Below are positions 22,564 to 34,310 of a stretch of DNA of 64,000 bases, piece after piece. How positions within the stretch are numbered: the stretch's first letter is position 1; each line of letters starts with the position of its first letter. The notes below the pieces were generated by a model. That model made no database searches and was not told the DNA's origin. It saw only the letters and a program-made list of their open reading frames with translations. Position numbers and translations under genes: made by a program. Source of the stretch: Anastatus disparis (lineage: Eukaryota > Arthropoda > Insecta > Hymenoptera > Eupelmidae); NCBI GenBank assembly GCA_017163975.1, contig JAFFSR010000291.1, positions 1,617,001 through 1,681,000 of the forward strand. Reading direction: 5' to 3'.

Positions 22564-23468
22564 TCATAAAACCGAAATGACGTTCAATTCATTTCCGTGA
22601 CTAAAACAAATAGAAACTCAATAACTGCTGAATAAATCAATTCGAAAATAATTTTAGCATCCAAAACTCAGTTTTGATTTACAAAATAAAGGAAAAAATT
22701 TTTATTTTTATGAATAATAAATTCGCGACCATGCTTTTGGTTTACGGAGTTGAATTTCCTTCTACGTAATCTACTATGTATTCCATTTGTCTACTTTGAA
22801 AAATAGACAACCCTTAAATTATTGTATCTTCGGTTCCAAACGTCCTACAAAGGTTTTTGATCTTGCAACTAAAAGGTCTTGAAGAGGCCTTTGAGTTGCA
22901 AGGTCAAACATCATATTATATTGAGAATCCAAATTACGGCAAATGTTTGAAAATGACAGAAAAACTTCAAAAGCTGCGTTTCTGCATACTATCATGGAAT
23001 TTTCTGGTATTAAGGTTGTAGAGGTAACAATTTCTGTTCAACCACTCTAAAAACTTGACTCTGTGTATATTTTTTACCGAGGAATTTAATTTTCATATTT
23101 ACAAGGTAGAAAAAAAGGTTGCTGTTGTATTTAGGGCTATTATTGTCCTAAAAAGAGCCGAAAAGGGTCTTAAAAAGAGTTTGAAGGCTAATATGAAATT
23201 TTTTTTTTTAAATTGGCCAAATTTCTTAACAAAAAGGTATTATGACTTTTTTCGTTCAGAAGTACAGATTTCGCGTTATTTGAGATTGAAAAAGCCCTAT
23301 TTTTGTGAAAATAACGTTTTTGGACAACTTTGAGCTTCTGTATCTCAGAGGCATTGACTCAGAATGATCTGAAAGAATACATGAAAACTCAGAGAACCAA
23401 AACAAACATTTAGGCAAGGTTTGGAGGATTTCTACTTTTTTTCATGTACACTTCACGTGGACACCCCC
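22564..23468 (-). repeat. Right terminal inverted repeat of element A
   Basis: Reverse complement of 6876-7780, ending in CACTTCACGTGGACACCCCC just before a short TA repeat (23469-23478). The 92-aa frame at 23055-23333 mirrors the left-arm frame and is not supported as a gene. Confidence 0.85.
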
Positions 23469-23574
23469 ATATATATAAATATGAATAAGACCGGTTATGT
23501 GATTTTTGGATAATACGACGTTATTATCCTATATGAAAGCAATATCTATATACATATATATATATTGATGTAGT

Positions 23575-23985
23575 TCAAAAAAATATAGGACCAAAAAAAT
23601 AGGGCCTAAAAAATTAGGCCCAAAAAATATAAGAACAAAAAAAATATGGGAACCAAAAAAATAAAATACCCAAAAAAATAAAGGATCTAAAAACATAAGG
23701 CCCGAAACATATAGAACCCAAAAAATATAGGACCAAAGAAAATATAAAATTTAAAAAAAATATAGGACCCAAAAATATGGAACCCAAAAAAATATAGGAC
23801 TCAAAAAAATATAAAATCCAAAAAATATAGGGCCAAAAGAAGTATAGGTCCGAAAAAAATATGAGACTTGAAAAATATTTAACATAAAAAAATATTTAGC
23901 CTAAGAAATATAAGGCCCAAAAAATAATAAGGATTTAAAAATAATAAGGCCCGAAAACATAAGACCTAAAATATAAGACCCAATC
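23575..23985. repeat. A-rich minisatellite with TATAGGACCCAAAAAAA unit
   Basis: About twenty degenerate units of roughly 16-20 bp follow the pattern AAAAAATATAGGACCC or AAAAAATAAGGCCC. Variation is mostly in the A-run length and the GG(A/G)CC core. It lies directly outside the right end of element A. Confidence 0.8.
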
Positions 23986-24119
23986 TAAAATGGCTACTCC
24001 TATTAGGAAAAATTATGTACTTCCAGAAAACCGGAGAATCGAAGAACCAGTGAACAAAAAGGTGTACCTCTTCAAGATAATATTACTACTATTATGACTA
24101 TATCATTTTCTTACGTGAA

Positions 24120-24480
24120 TATCTTTTGCATTATTGACACATACATACATATACATACACACGTGCACCTTTAACATACACAAACATACATACACATGCA
24201 TACACATACACACATACACACATATCCATACACATACACTTACTCATATACACATACACACATACACAATATCCGTCACTCCGTCTCCGTCTCCGTCCCT
24301 CCATAATTACAATAATATCAAAGTGAAGAATTGAAACTATTTTCTTCCGAGAATATCTTTTGCATAATTGTCACATTTATATATACACACACGTGCACCT
24401 ACACATATGCACATATACATATACATATACGCATATTTACACTTTACACATACATTTACATACATATACACACACATATA
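24120..24480. repeat. ACATAC/ATACAC microsatellite blocks with short CCGTCTCCGTCT tract
   Basis: Two successive copies of an ACGTGAATATCTTTTGCAT-like lead (about 24113 and 24345) are each followed by a CACATACA-rich simple repeat. The first ends in ccgtctccgtctccgtccct (about 24277-24300), the same transition from ACATAC to CTCCGTC seen at 38640-38800 and 44870-44910. The matching lead without the CGTCTC tract is at about 40380-40498. Confidence 0.8.
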
Positions 24481-24481
24481 A

Positions 24482-25624
24482 TGCGACGATGCAAATTCAA
24501 GCATCGCGCTTAAAGCTTAGTACCCGTGCTCAGCCACTACGAGGCGCTACTCCCGCAATGAGAATAGTGAGCTCCAGAGCATATATGATCGAACAGCAGC
24601 CAGCTCACCCAGTCTTCTCTCCGCTCTTGCTGTGTAGAGAAGTTATGCTCTGCACAGAAAGAGTACTCCGTACCTGTATTCCTTTCCTTTCAATCTGAGC
24701 AGTAGGGGGATTCCACTACACAGATTCCTCTCTCTTCTTGCTATGTAGAGAAATTATGCTTTGCATAGTGAGAGTCTCCGTCACCATCCTATCTGAGTAG
24801 TAGGGAGATTCCACTACACAGATTCCTCTCCACCCACCTCCACCCTGGTCATTGTGAGGTTCACGGACCAGCATCCCCCCTCCACTCTCAAGTAGAGTTT
24901 CTCTAGTGAGTGAAAAGGGCCACCTGTACTAGCCGCCTCCTTCACTCCTGTACCGACCCAGTCACCTGCCTTACCTAACGTCGCCGTAACTGCCGTCGGT
25001 AAAGTAGATCTCGCGTTTACCCACCGTAGATAATTATCAATTATAATTGCATCATAGATATCAATTTCGTATTCTTTCTTTTCTTTATTTTCACAGACGG
25101 TTATTAAACGCCACGCCATCTACCGGTGGAAAAAAGGAACTAAGGTTTATTTTTTTTATTCACAGTACCGCCAGTCAAAAGAGATTATTCAGTTCGTTAA
25201 ATTAGATTAAAGAATATTTGTGTTGCATTTTATTTTCGAAAACTCTTTAATTTATCATTTAATAAATAAACAAAAGATGAATTTAATTTGAATCAGTCGT
25301 CAAATATACTTATTGACCTAGTTCCTCAAAACTTTTCCTGTAATTCCGACCCGTCGTTTATGTCTCTAGTATTAAGTTTATTTATTCTTGTTTAAACATT
25401 TAAATTTCATTATTAATATAAATTATTCTTTTTTATACAAAGTTAAATTCTTAATTACATTTATATCTTTTCTTTTCATTATTGTTTTCTTTTATTCAAA
25501 TTTTTTTTACTTCAACTAATTCAATTAGTTTATAAGTTTAAACTTTGGCTTTTATCCACCGCCGCAGTTCATCCTCATAAAAGTCTGATGCAACTGCAGC
25601 TCACCAGAAAAGCCAAACGTTACA
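24482..25624 (+). mobile_element. LTR of a second retrotransposon family (solo or partial)
   Basis: Starts TGCGACGATGC and ends GCCAAACGTTACA, giving TG...CA ends. It matches the LTR copies at 40499-41702 (inverted) and 42951-44806 in ordered blocks. These include the gcgttactcccgcaatgag region, a gtagagaagttatgct motif and the 3' end. It contains an internal duplication of a gtagggggattccactacacag block (about 24705-24830). It is followed after 8 bp by the next LTR element. No primer binding site follows and no clear target duplication is seen. Confidence 0.6.
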
Positions 25625-26035
25625 ATATATACTGTAACGGCTCATATCAATTTTGAATAGAACTATTTAACTTAATATGAATATTTCATGAATAATTTGT
25701 CATTATCTATAAAATAGAATGATTTTCTGTAATAATAAATTTAAATTACATTAAAAGTATAAGTAGGACTTCTTAGTTACCTACTAAGACCGATAAGATA
25801 ACTCAAAATGTATATATATATATATATAGATATAGTAAAATGATTATAGAAATAGAATCTTCTATTTCTTTTAATGAAGAAGTATTATCAATATTTAATT
25901 GTTAATAATAAAATGTAACTTTCTAAAATAATTGTGTATATATAAATAGAACATTCTATTTATATAATATGTATAAAAATGATTACTCTATTTAAAGTTT
26001 AAAAATATAAATTAAGAAATTAATTTTTTTAATTA

Positions 26036-28401
26036 GATTAGATTAGATATTGTTTATTTTGTATTATAATTACAAAAAAGCGTGAAAATTACAAATAAAG
26101 TTGAAAAAATACATAAAAATACTTTAAATAGCCTTGCACATATAAAATCAAAATAGTACAGTATGATATCACAGTCATAAAACATAATAGAGATAGTAAT
26201 ACTGTAATAGTAAGTCAATAAATTAAATAAAAGCGATATCACAGATAACACGAATAAATACACGCAAAAAGTATAAATAATATAGTTAAAAATCAGTCTC
26301 AATATCTATCAGTCAAAATAATTACATAAAATCAAGCGTGTAAAGAGCGCAGTCGAAATATCAGCAGTATACAGTAAGTTAAAATCACAGCAAGTTGAAT
26401 GTACAGTAATATACAAGTCAATCTGATAAAAATATAATCATTCACTCTATGCACACACATCCTACATACACGCCAATAAATACAATCATGCCTTAAATCT
26501 ATAAAGGGTACATCACATAATAAATTAACACATATGATATAGTCCGAAAATAATACTGTTTAATCGAGGTCGAGTAAAAACCTCCTCAGAGCGGCTTTAA
26601 ACCTGCCGATTGATGGAAGATTTTTAATATCAGGAGGTAGGGAGTTCCAAAAATGCGCACCTTGAACTTGAAAGGAATTTCTTCCAGTCTCAGTGCGCAT
26701 GAAGGGCACCGCAAGATCTTTAATCTCACCCCTAGTGGTCGCTCTGGGTATATATCTAGTGAAGAGACCCACTAGATATTCGGGAGTATTCATACGTACG
26801 ATTTTGTACATAAGTACAGCCATAAAATACTGTCTCCTCGAATCAGTACGTAGCCAACCCAAAGCATGTCTATGGGGAGAGATGTGATCACCCATTCTCA
26901 CGCCTAATACATATCTCACACATGAATTTTGCATTGTCTGTAGCCGTCTTCGTAACTCCTGCGAAGCATCGAGCAAAACCACTGAGCAATAATCAAGATG
27001 TGGAAACAGCAGGGCGGTTGCGAGCTGCTTACGCAGAGCCTCAGTGGTGTATCGACGGAAAAACCGCAGGCTATAAATCACTCTATTGAATTTTTTAGTC
27101 AGCATATTAATATGCGGTTCCCACGACAGTTTAGAGTCGAGTACAACACCAAGGCTCGTAACGGTATCAGAGAAAGGAATACCGATACCGCTCCCCAGGT
27201 CAATCGTCCTTGGCTCACCCGAATAAAAATTTTTAATAAAACGATAACTTCCAAAAACGATCGCCTTTGTTTTACTAGCATTCAAAGTGAGAGAAACACC
27301 AGCAGCCCACCCCGACACCGCCCTGGCCGCCCTCTGTAAAATACGAATCCCCTCGTCCACATCATCATAAGGGACCTGTGTATAAATTTGAAGATCATCC
27401 GCATATAGCAGATACCCGACGCAACCAGAGTCCAGTGCGTCACGTACGTCATTTATGTAAAGGCAAAACAACAGAGGCCCCAGCACCGAACCCTGAGGTA
27501 CTCCTAGATTGGTTGTTAGCCAATTCGATTCCTCCTTCAAATGTGTGGAAACCATTTGTTTCCTACCTGATAAATAGGAGTTAATCCATCCGAGTGCGGC
27601 CCTGGAGAACCCCATCGATCTAAGCCTCGCAAGAAGTTTGGAGGGAGAGATCGTGTCGAATGCCTTACTAAAGTCAAAAAGTAGCAGTAACGTGACAAGT
27701 TTCCTGTCTAGACCTGACCTTATATCGTCCGTAAGCTTAAGTACAGCAGTCTGCGTAGAATGGTTTTTCCTGAAGCCCGTCTGCATAGGATTGAGCAATT
27801 TTTTGGATGTAATGTACTCCTGCAGTTGGTCATGGGCGATCCTCTCAAGAACCTTTGAAAGAAAAGGAGATACTGCTTGTCCTCTGTCCGTTTGTATCTA
27901 CGATATGTCGCATCTCTCTTACGCCGCATCCGTGACGATTCTTCATCTACCCATGGAAACTTATTCTTATTAGGCTTGAGCGCTTTCAACGGCGCCAAAT
28001 TCTCGATTGCAGCAGTGAGATTGTCACAGAGGCAACCAAGTGCAGATTCAGGGTCAACCGCGTCAGTCATAAGCGGCGACCAATCACAGCCGGCAAGTTT
28101 CTCTCCCAATGCAGTTGGACAAATATTTTTATAGTTCCTATACATGATAGGTTTTTGATCTAAAGTTATAGTGTTGCAAGGCAAAAAGACGTCAATTAAA
28201 TTATGCCGACTGTGAAAGCTCGCCGGTAGGTTCCGTGCATCAAGCACCACGTCGTTGTCATCAACAAAGATCAGGTCAATCCACGTGTGAGACGTAGGAG
28301 TATGATGCGTAGCACCGTGCTGGACCAACTGTAACGAAAGCTCAGCCGACAGCTTACTAAGAAACTTAGCATCACTGCTCTCTTTAAGGAGATCGGCATT
28401 C
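26036..28401 (-). mobile_element. LINE inserted in the 5' LTR (5'-truncated, internally deleted)
   Basis: Inserted on the minus strand with a 5-bp AATTA duplication (26031-26035 and 28402-28406). The 3' tail is a short (TAATC)n-like repeat at the left edge. It holds the endonuclease C-terminus and most of RT. The 3' untranslated part (26036-26559) is A/T-rich with no gene. Confidence 0.85.
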
Positions 28402-28403
28402 AA
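26560..28403 (-). pseudogene. LINE ORF2 (endonuclease end plus reverse transcriptase), CR1/jockey type
   Basis: Reading from the right, the first 227 codons (28403-27720) hold the end of an apurinic-type endonuclease: HTPTSHTWIDLIFV and FHSRHNLIDVFL. A linker with WVDEESSRMRRKRDATYRRYKRT follows. The frame then changes near 27850, where about 150 residues seem to be missing. The second frame (27798-26560, 412 aa) is an intact RT core. It has FDFSKAFDTI (motif A), GVPQGSVLGPLLF (motif B), YLLYADDLQIY (motif C, catalytic YADD present) and SLGVVLDSKLSW. It ends with the WNSLPPDIKNLPSIGRFKAAL motif common in insect CR1/jockey-type LINEs. There is no RNase H or CCHC knuckle. The deletion and missing 5' end make it non-autonomous. 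Confidence 0.85.
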
Positions 28404-29343
28404 TTAATAAATAATAAAATTAACTATGAAAAATAGTCTTTTGAAATGTAAAGGAAATAGAATGTTTCTTTTACTAATATATTTATCTTAATTAAATGTT
28501 TCTTTTGTAAATATATAAAATAAATGTTATGGAACATTCTATTTCCTAAATATAATTCTTCAATAAGAAATAGAACCTCATAGAAGGTTTATGAAATAAT
28601 ATAAAAGAGCGTGAATCCAAGCAAGCTCTCTCATTATCTTTTAGATGTTCGACCATGTAACATCTAACATGGATTCTATATTCATTCGATCTTATACTGT
28701 CAGAAGTATAAGATTTAAACATTCTGTCATAAAGTACTATGTAACTTTTAAATCTTTGTAAAATATATAGATATAATTAATTTTTTAATAAAAAGATTAA
28801 GTATTTCTAATTTAAATGAGACTGTATTCAAAAAGTTATTCAGAAAAATATAACTCATCTCATCTCATTAATCATTTTTCATAGAAACAATAAAGGGATT
28901 AAGTATCACACATTGAAGAGTACTGCACTTGGATATGTCGTCGATGATAATTTCTTCATTCATTTTGCATTAAATAGAAGTGTTATTTATCGCACATTTA
29001 AGAGTATTGCACTCAAAGATGTCGTCGATTTAAACACTTTTCTACATATTTCATACAATAAAAAAGTTTATTATCGCACTCTTTAGAGTATTGAACTCAA
29101 TGGAGTCGGCGATAATAACTTTTATCACATTACCCTCTCCTCCATACGCAAAGAAAATTATAAACTATCGCATCTCCAAGAGTATTGCACTGGAGGAGAT
29201 CGTCGATAAATGTAATTTTCTTTTATAATATTGCTGTATGCACCTTGTATATGCATGTAATAGATTAAATTAATGAAGTAAATTTAAATTCGGTAATTAA
29301 AATATTACCTGGTGACCGTGAATAAAGTCAAGCCCGCTCCAGC

Positions 29344-29361
29344 TGGCGACCGTGACAGGAC
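29344..29361 (+). promoter_or_regulatory. Primer binding site, tRNA-Arg type
   Basis: TGGCGACCGTGACAGGAC begins 2 bp after the 5' LTR. It is complementary to the 3' end of a eukaryotic tRNA-Arg including CCA. This sequence is the known primer site of 412/mdg1-like elements. It would prime minus-strand DNA synthesis. Confidence 0.85.
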
Positions 29362-29657
29362 ATGCATTGAAGGTCATACAGCAATAAATAGAGAATCCAG
29401 TATAAGAAACTAGATATAACCTCTGAATAACGGGGGGCTCTTTGAGGGCACCAAATATGCACGTGTGGAGGCATTAGAGGAGAGGTTTGATGACTTTAAC
29501 GTAGTCAAAACCAAAAGAGATGAGAAATAAAAAATTAATTAAATAAATTATTATAAAAAATATTTATTTAATTATAAATAGTCTCATAAAAATTAATACA
29601 TCTATATTAAAGTATAAAGGCTGTATTATAACACCTTAATACGTTTAGTGTACCATA

Positions 29658-29731
29658 AGCACGTTAGCTGAATGGCACAGCTCTTGCTTTGCATACAGAG
29701 GGCGGAGGTTCGAATCCACCCTAGAGCAGTA
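29658..29731 (+). tRNA. tRNA-Ala(UGC)-like sequence, probably degenerate
   Basis: The leader between primer site and gag holds a tRNA-like segment. It has a TTAGCTGAATGGCACAGCT D-arm (AGCT stem), a CTTTGCATA anticodon loop (TGC, Ala) flanked by CTCT/AGAG, and a GGTTCGAATCC T-loop. It ends in TAGAGCA, which could be the acceptor. The 5' acceptor strand (agcacgt) does not pair well with it, so a functional tRNA is doubtful. It may be a tRNA pseudogene or SINE head captured by the retrotransposon. Confidence 0.4.
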
Positions 29732-30136
29732 AAAATTTTTTTAATTTTTTTCTGCATTTTATATGCATAAATGTTTGAAATAAATTAATTTAATTTATTT
29801 GCAAAATTACAATTGCAATAAATTATTAATTTAATTAAATATTAATATTTAAAAACTTTGAATTTCAAATATTAGATATTAGAATAAAAGAGCAAAGCAA
29901 AAGATATTCAGATGTAAGTGTAAGCACATACATATACATATATAGATGTATTAATTTGTTGAAATACAATATAAAGGTTGGTTTCCACTTAGGAAGTTTC
30001 CATTGAGTTTAAATCAAATTTAAACACTTTGAAAGTAAATTCAAAATAAAGATAATTCAATACAAAGCTGTATTGAATTAAAAAAAAGGATTTCTTCTCA
30101 TTTTTTAATTTTTTAAGTTTACAATTAAATTTAAAA

Positions 30137-32142
30137 ATGTCGAAAAGAAGGTCAATCCTGAAGTTACATGAGAAGACATCTGAGGGGCTTCTAAATGAAA
30201 TAGATCAGCTCTCAGATGCAAGTTCTCCTGAAGCTATAAGGAAATCTGGCTCATGGAGAAGAGTAGTAGCCGAGGAATTAAAATGCCTTGATGAGAATCA
30301 AGATGGCCTAGAAGCTAGGATAATAAGCATCGAAGGCGATGTACAAAATCAGAGTATCTTGCAAAATAATATGCAAATAAATCAAGATTCTCTAAAAGAA
30401 TCATTAGCTTTTTTGGAAGGCTTAATGAATAAAAAATTAGAAGAAACCAAAGATGAGTGGCAAAAAGAAATTCAAACTTTAAAAAATGAAATAGAGAGTT
30501 TGAAATCAGAAAACAAGAATCTAAATGATCTTAGTAAAGAAAATGAAGATATAATGGCAAACATAAGACACCAAGAGATAGCTAAATTAGATGTGGCAAT
30601 AAGAAATAATGAAGATGCCATGCAAAGTTTGCGAGAACAAGTAGATAATTTTACAATAAATCATACTTGTAATGGTAATCAAATAGCACTAAGTGATGCT
30701 ACCAAAAAGTTAAATTTAAAAATTCCTAAATTTAAAGGGACATCAGAAGAAAGACCAATTAAGTTTTTAAATGATCTTAAGCGGTATATAGATGTCACCA
30801 AATTAAACGAGAAAGAAATTAAATATATGTATTCTCAAGCTTTAGAAGAAATTGCTCAAAGTTTGCGGTGCCCTTTATGCGCACTGAGACTGGAAGAAAT
30901 TCCTTCCAATTAAGGTGTGCATTTTTGGAATTCCCTACCTGCTGAAATTAAGTATCTTCCATCTATCAACAGGTTTAAGACGGCAGTGAGGGGGTACCTA
31001 CTTGACCTTGAGTAACGGATATTCTCTTTATGTTATATTTATAGTCCCTTTATGTTAATTTATTATCATGTGTAGTCCCGTATAAAGATTTAAGGTGTGC
31101 TTGTATTTATAGTATGGATGATAAGCGCATGGTTGAGAGTAAATGCATTATTTTTTTTTTTTTTTTATTATTTTTGACTATTTGACTCGTTTGATTTTAT
31201 TATATTTTATTTTTAGTTTGTTTTTACTAGTCTGACTGATAGATATTAATTCGACATATTTGTTTATTGTTATTTTATTGATGATTGTGTGTGTATTTTA
31301 TTATTGTAATGATCTGTGATATCACTCTGAAAAGTGACTTACTTTTGTAGTATTATTAGTTTTAGGAAATCGACTGTGATATCATAAGTGCAATAATTAC
31401 ATTATCTCATTTCTGTATCTTATTATGTATTAAATATTATATTATTGTTTTGTTACACACTTTTTGTAAACTATTACAAATAAATAAAATATCTATCTAT
31501 CTATTTAAAAGTTGGTTTAATATCAATGAGAATGATATTACAACTTTTGAGGAATTTGAAGAAAGATTCAAGCTGCAATTCTGGAACGAAAATACCCAGA
31601 GAGCAGTTAAAAGAAAAATTGAATTTGGAAAATTCATTCCTAAAAAGAATTCAAATAAATCTGCAAATGCAATGGAACTATTTAATCTAGCGCAAGAACT
31701 AGATAAACATCGAGATGATTGTGAAATAATTACTCAATTAAGCAGTCATTTTGAGAGAGGAATTCGAAGCGCAATACGTGTGCAACATATTAAAGATAAA
31801 ACTGCATTCTTTGCACTGTTATCTGGATTTGATTTTGATGATCAAGATCAACAGGATGAGCAGGATTCTACGGAAAAGAATAAAAGCCATCCTAACAAAA
31901 ATCCAAATTATTATAATAAGGATTATAATAAGAATGGATATAACCAAAAGCCTTATAATGCACATGAGGTAAATGAAATAAGAGTGCAACAAGGAAATAA
32001 ACCAAAAGGTTTAAACCTAAAGCAAAAATCATCAAGTCAACAAGACTTTATTAATGAAGCTTGTAGAAGATATGAAGAAGATGTAGATGTTAAGAGCTTA
32101 TTTCCAGAAGCAAGTACATCGAAATCGGGAAACGGACAGTAG
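30137..32142 (+). pseudogene. Gag of the LTR retrotransposon, split by a LINE tail
   Basis: The frame starts with Met at 30137 and runs to 30863. It resumes at 31510 in the same reading frame once the inserted LINE tail is removed (...EEIAQS then WFNINEND...). The N-terminal part has a long Glu/Lys-rich coiled coil (about residues 85-180). The conserved Gag core follows: LNLKIPKFKGTSEERPIKFLNDLKRYI, then FEERFKLQFWNE. The C-terminus is Asn/Tyr/Lys-rich (NYYNKDYNKNGYNQ) and lacks a CCHC knuckle, as in several insect Gag proteins. It ends at TAG 32142, and pol continues in the next frame (-1). Together about 450 residues. Gag would form the particle in the cytoplasm. Confidence 0.8.
30865..31507 (+). 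mobile_element. 5'-truncated LINE tail inserted in gag
   Basis: The first ~150 bp encode the LINE C-terminal motif (FWNSLPAEIKYLPSINRFKTAV, then LDLE and stop). A 3' UTR and an (ATCT)n-like tail at 31485-31506 follow. AAAGTT is duplicated at 30858-30863 and 31508-31513. It is the same broad LINE group as 26036-28401 but a different tail, and it lies on the plus strand. Confidence 0.85.
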
Positions 32143-32321
32143 TTGCATTTTGTAACTCGGATCCAAAAAAAAGCAAAATAAATCAGCAAAATGCAACTGA
32201 TAAAAAAGAAATTTTTGAGGTTAACACTATATTTAGTGATCCTCGTAGTGAACTCTTATATGATATTGAACCTGACGGTGTCAACACCATAAAAAAGAAA
32301 TGTCCTTAGATATCATTAGAG

Positions 32322-33608
32322 GTGGAAGGCATCAAAATTCAAGCATTAATAAATTCAGGCAGTGAGGTGACCTGTATTTCAGAAGAGTTCTACAAGAATA
32401 ATTCTCATATTTTTAATGATCGTCCAACTTTACCTATAGCAGGAAAAGTTATCAAGGGTGCAATTGCTTTAAAATCAACAAAAATAACTAAACAAGTTGT
32501 GTTGACTGTTAAGGTGGCTAGTATTGAATTTAATGCCATTTTTATCGTAGTACCAAAGCTAGTGAGAGAATGCATAATTGGCTACGATGTACAAAAAGGC
32601 TTAAAAATGATTTTAGATACTGTACATGAAAACATATGTATCAGTAATCAAAATAAAAAGGAAATTATTCCTTATATTGATATCATTCTTGAACAGAATA
32701 AATATCAAAGTTTGAGTATTGAGTACAGTGAAAGTGTCTCAAAACCAAAAAATAAAAATTTAAATGATCCTAAGTACAAGTTAATGTATGAAGAGATCGA
32801 ACAAAAAATACTGCTAAATGAAAGCCTTACAGATGAACAAAAACAAAAGTTAATTATGTTAATATTCCATCATCGTGGAATATTTAATAAAAAACCAAGT
32901 TTGCCAGATGTTTATGAACATGAATTGCAGTTCAAGGACGATAAACAATTTTCTATTCCTATTAATTATAAGGAAAAGGTAAACAAGGAAATCCAAAAAA
33001 TGCTTGAATTAAACATTATTAGAAGATCAACGAGTTCTTACATTAACCAATTGGTTATTGTAATTAATAAAGATAGCTCTGTTCAATTGTGTCTAGATGC
33101 TAGAAAATTTAATGAAAAGCTCATTAAAGATCATGAAACACCAGCTGGGATCGAGGAAATATTTCAAAGATGCCAAGACATAAAATATATGTCAAACTTT
33201 CATTTAATTAGTGGTTTTTGGCAAATTGCTTTACTTGAAAACAGCAAAAAATACACTGCTTTCATGGTAAATAGTAAAGTATATGAGTTCAATGTGGTGC
33301 CTTTCGGTACGTCTACGAGTAGTGCAGCTCTTATAAAGGGTTTGGACTTAGCTATTGGTGATTTACACCATTCAGTTATAGCATTTGTCGATAATTTGTT
33401 GTGCATATCCCATAGTTTTGAACAACACTTGGAGAATTTAGAAAGATTGTTCAAAAGATTAGAAAAGCACAATTTAAAATTAAATTTTAGAAAATATAGT
33501 TTTCTATTAAAGGAAGTACAACTTTCAAGTCATGTACTATCCTTAGAGGGACCAAGACCCCGGATAAAGAAGCTTTTTCTAGCATATAGAAAAGTAAAAA
33601 AGAAATAA
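32322..33608 (+). pseudogene. Protease-RT fragment of pol, catalytically mutated
   Basis: The frame can be read upstream through a TAG (about 32307) and starts with a retropepsin-like domain whose active-site triplet is NSG (ALINSGSEVTCIS) instead of D(S/T)G. The RT follows: LNIIRRSTSSYINQLVIVINK, QLCLDARKFNEKL, FHLISGFWQIALL and YEFNVVPFG. The catalytic region reads AFVDNLLCIS. Motif A has His where the family has Asp (LDL becomes FHL) and motif C is FVDN instead of YVDD. The protein stops after the thumb-proximal region, so tether, RNase H and integrase are absent. The product could not act as protease or polymerase. Sequence 32143-32321 is the degenerate gag-pol junction. Confidence 0.85.
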
Positions 33609-34310
33609 AATAGCTTTATTGGAATAAATATGGAAGAAAGAAGAGAGAAGATAGAAGATCTTTAGTAATTTTTAGATTAATTGATAAAAAATTAAATATA
33701 ATTAAAATTAGTATTTACTTAATTTTACTGTTCAATTTTATTTGAATAAAAAATAGTAGCTTTCTTTTTCACTAATTTGAAATAGACTTTATTTGTATTT
33801 ATAAGACTTAATTTAAAATGCATTTGTTTTGAATGTACACAAAAGAAATTTTATCTTAAGAAAGAGGCTGTGAGAGAGCTCAGCTTAGTTATAAGAAATT
33901 CTTTGTTAATAATTTAGGCAAATAATTATTAGATAATGCTATTAGATGTTAATTATTTACTCATATCAAAAGATAGAACTTAAATTTTACTTTTTAGTGG
34001 AGGGCTATAAACATTTTAGAGTAGTTAGAATATTGATAGAATTAAATAATTTTAAATACGCATTTACCTATTTATTTGAAAAGAAAATAATTTAAATTAT
34101 ATTTAAATTATATTTGAAAAAAGGAAAATTTTCTTAAAACTAAATCAATGTTTAAATAATAAACAATTTAAATTTAAATTAATAAAAATTAATAAACTGT
34201 TAGAATATAATGTATAAAATGAAGATTAAGAATTAAAATCATATTTGTTTGTAAATATTATTGAATGTTTATATTTACAGATTTAGCTTATTTTGATTTA
34301 AATTTGATAG
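33609..34310. other. 3' internal region of the LTR element, no gene
   Basis: A/T-rich, no supported frame. It occupies the place where RNase H and integrase would be expected, which shows a large deletion or extreme decay. Confidence 0.6.

Larger units (their letters stand above)
6876..23468. mobile_element. Element A: long-TIR DNA transposon, interrupted
   Basis: Two 905-bp inverted copies (6876-7780 and 22564-23468) bound this region. Each outer end begins GGGGGTGTCCACGTGAAGTG and abuts TA-rich repeat DNA. The repeats are not individually flanked by inverted ends, so they read better as the two termini of one element than as two MITEs. Removing the nested 10.1 kb EnSpm-like element leaves about 6.5 kb. 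That remainder contains exons of a transposase N-terminus (20686-22304) whose C-terminal half is absent, so this copy is probably internally deleted and non-autonomous. The MITE at 37981-38603 shares terminal motifs with it. Confidence 0.65.
25633..29341 (+). repeat. 5' LTR, split by a LINE insertion
   Basis: LTR sequence runs 25633-26035 and resumes at 28402, matching 36628-37958 throughout. The first 70 bp differ at about three positions, and long stretches are identical. The 3' half contains three or four degenerate ~75-bp blocks with an ATCGCACATTTAAGAGTATTGCACTC-like core and a gtcgtcgat end (about 28905-29210). Confidence 0.9.
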
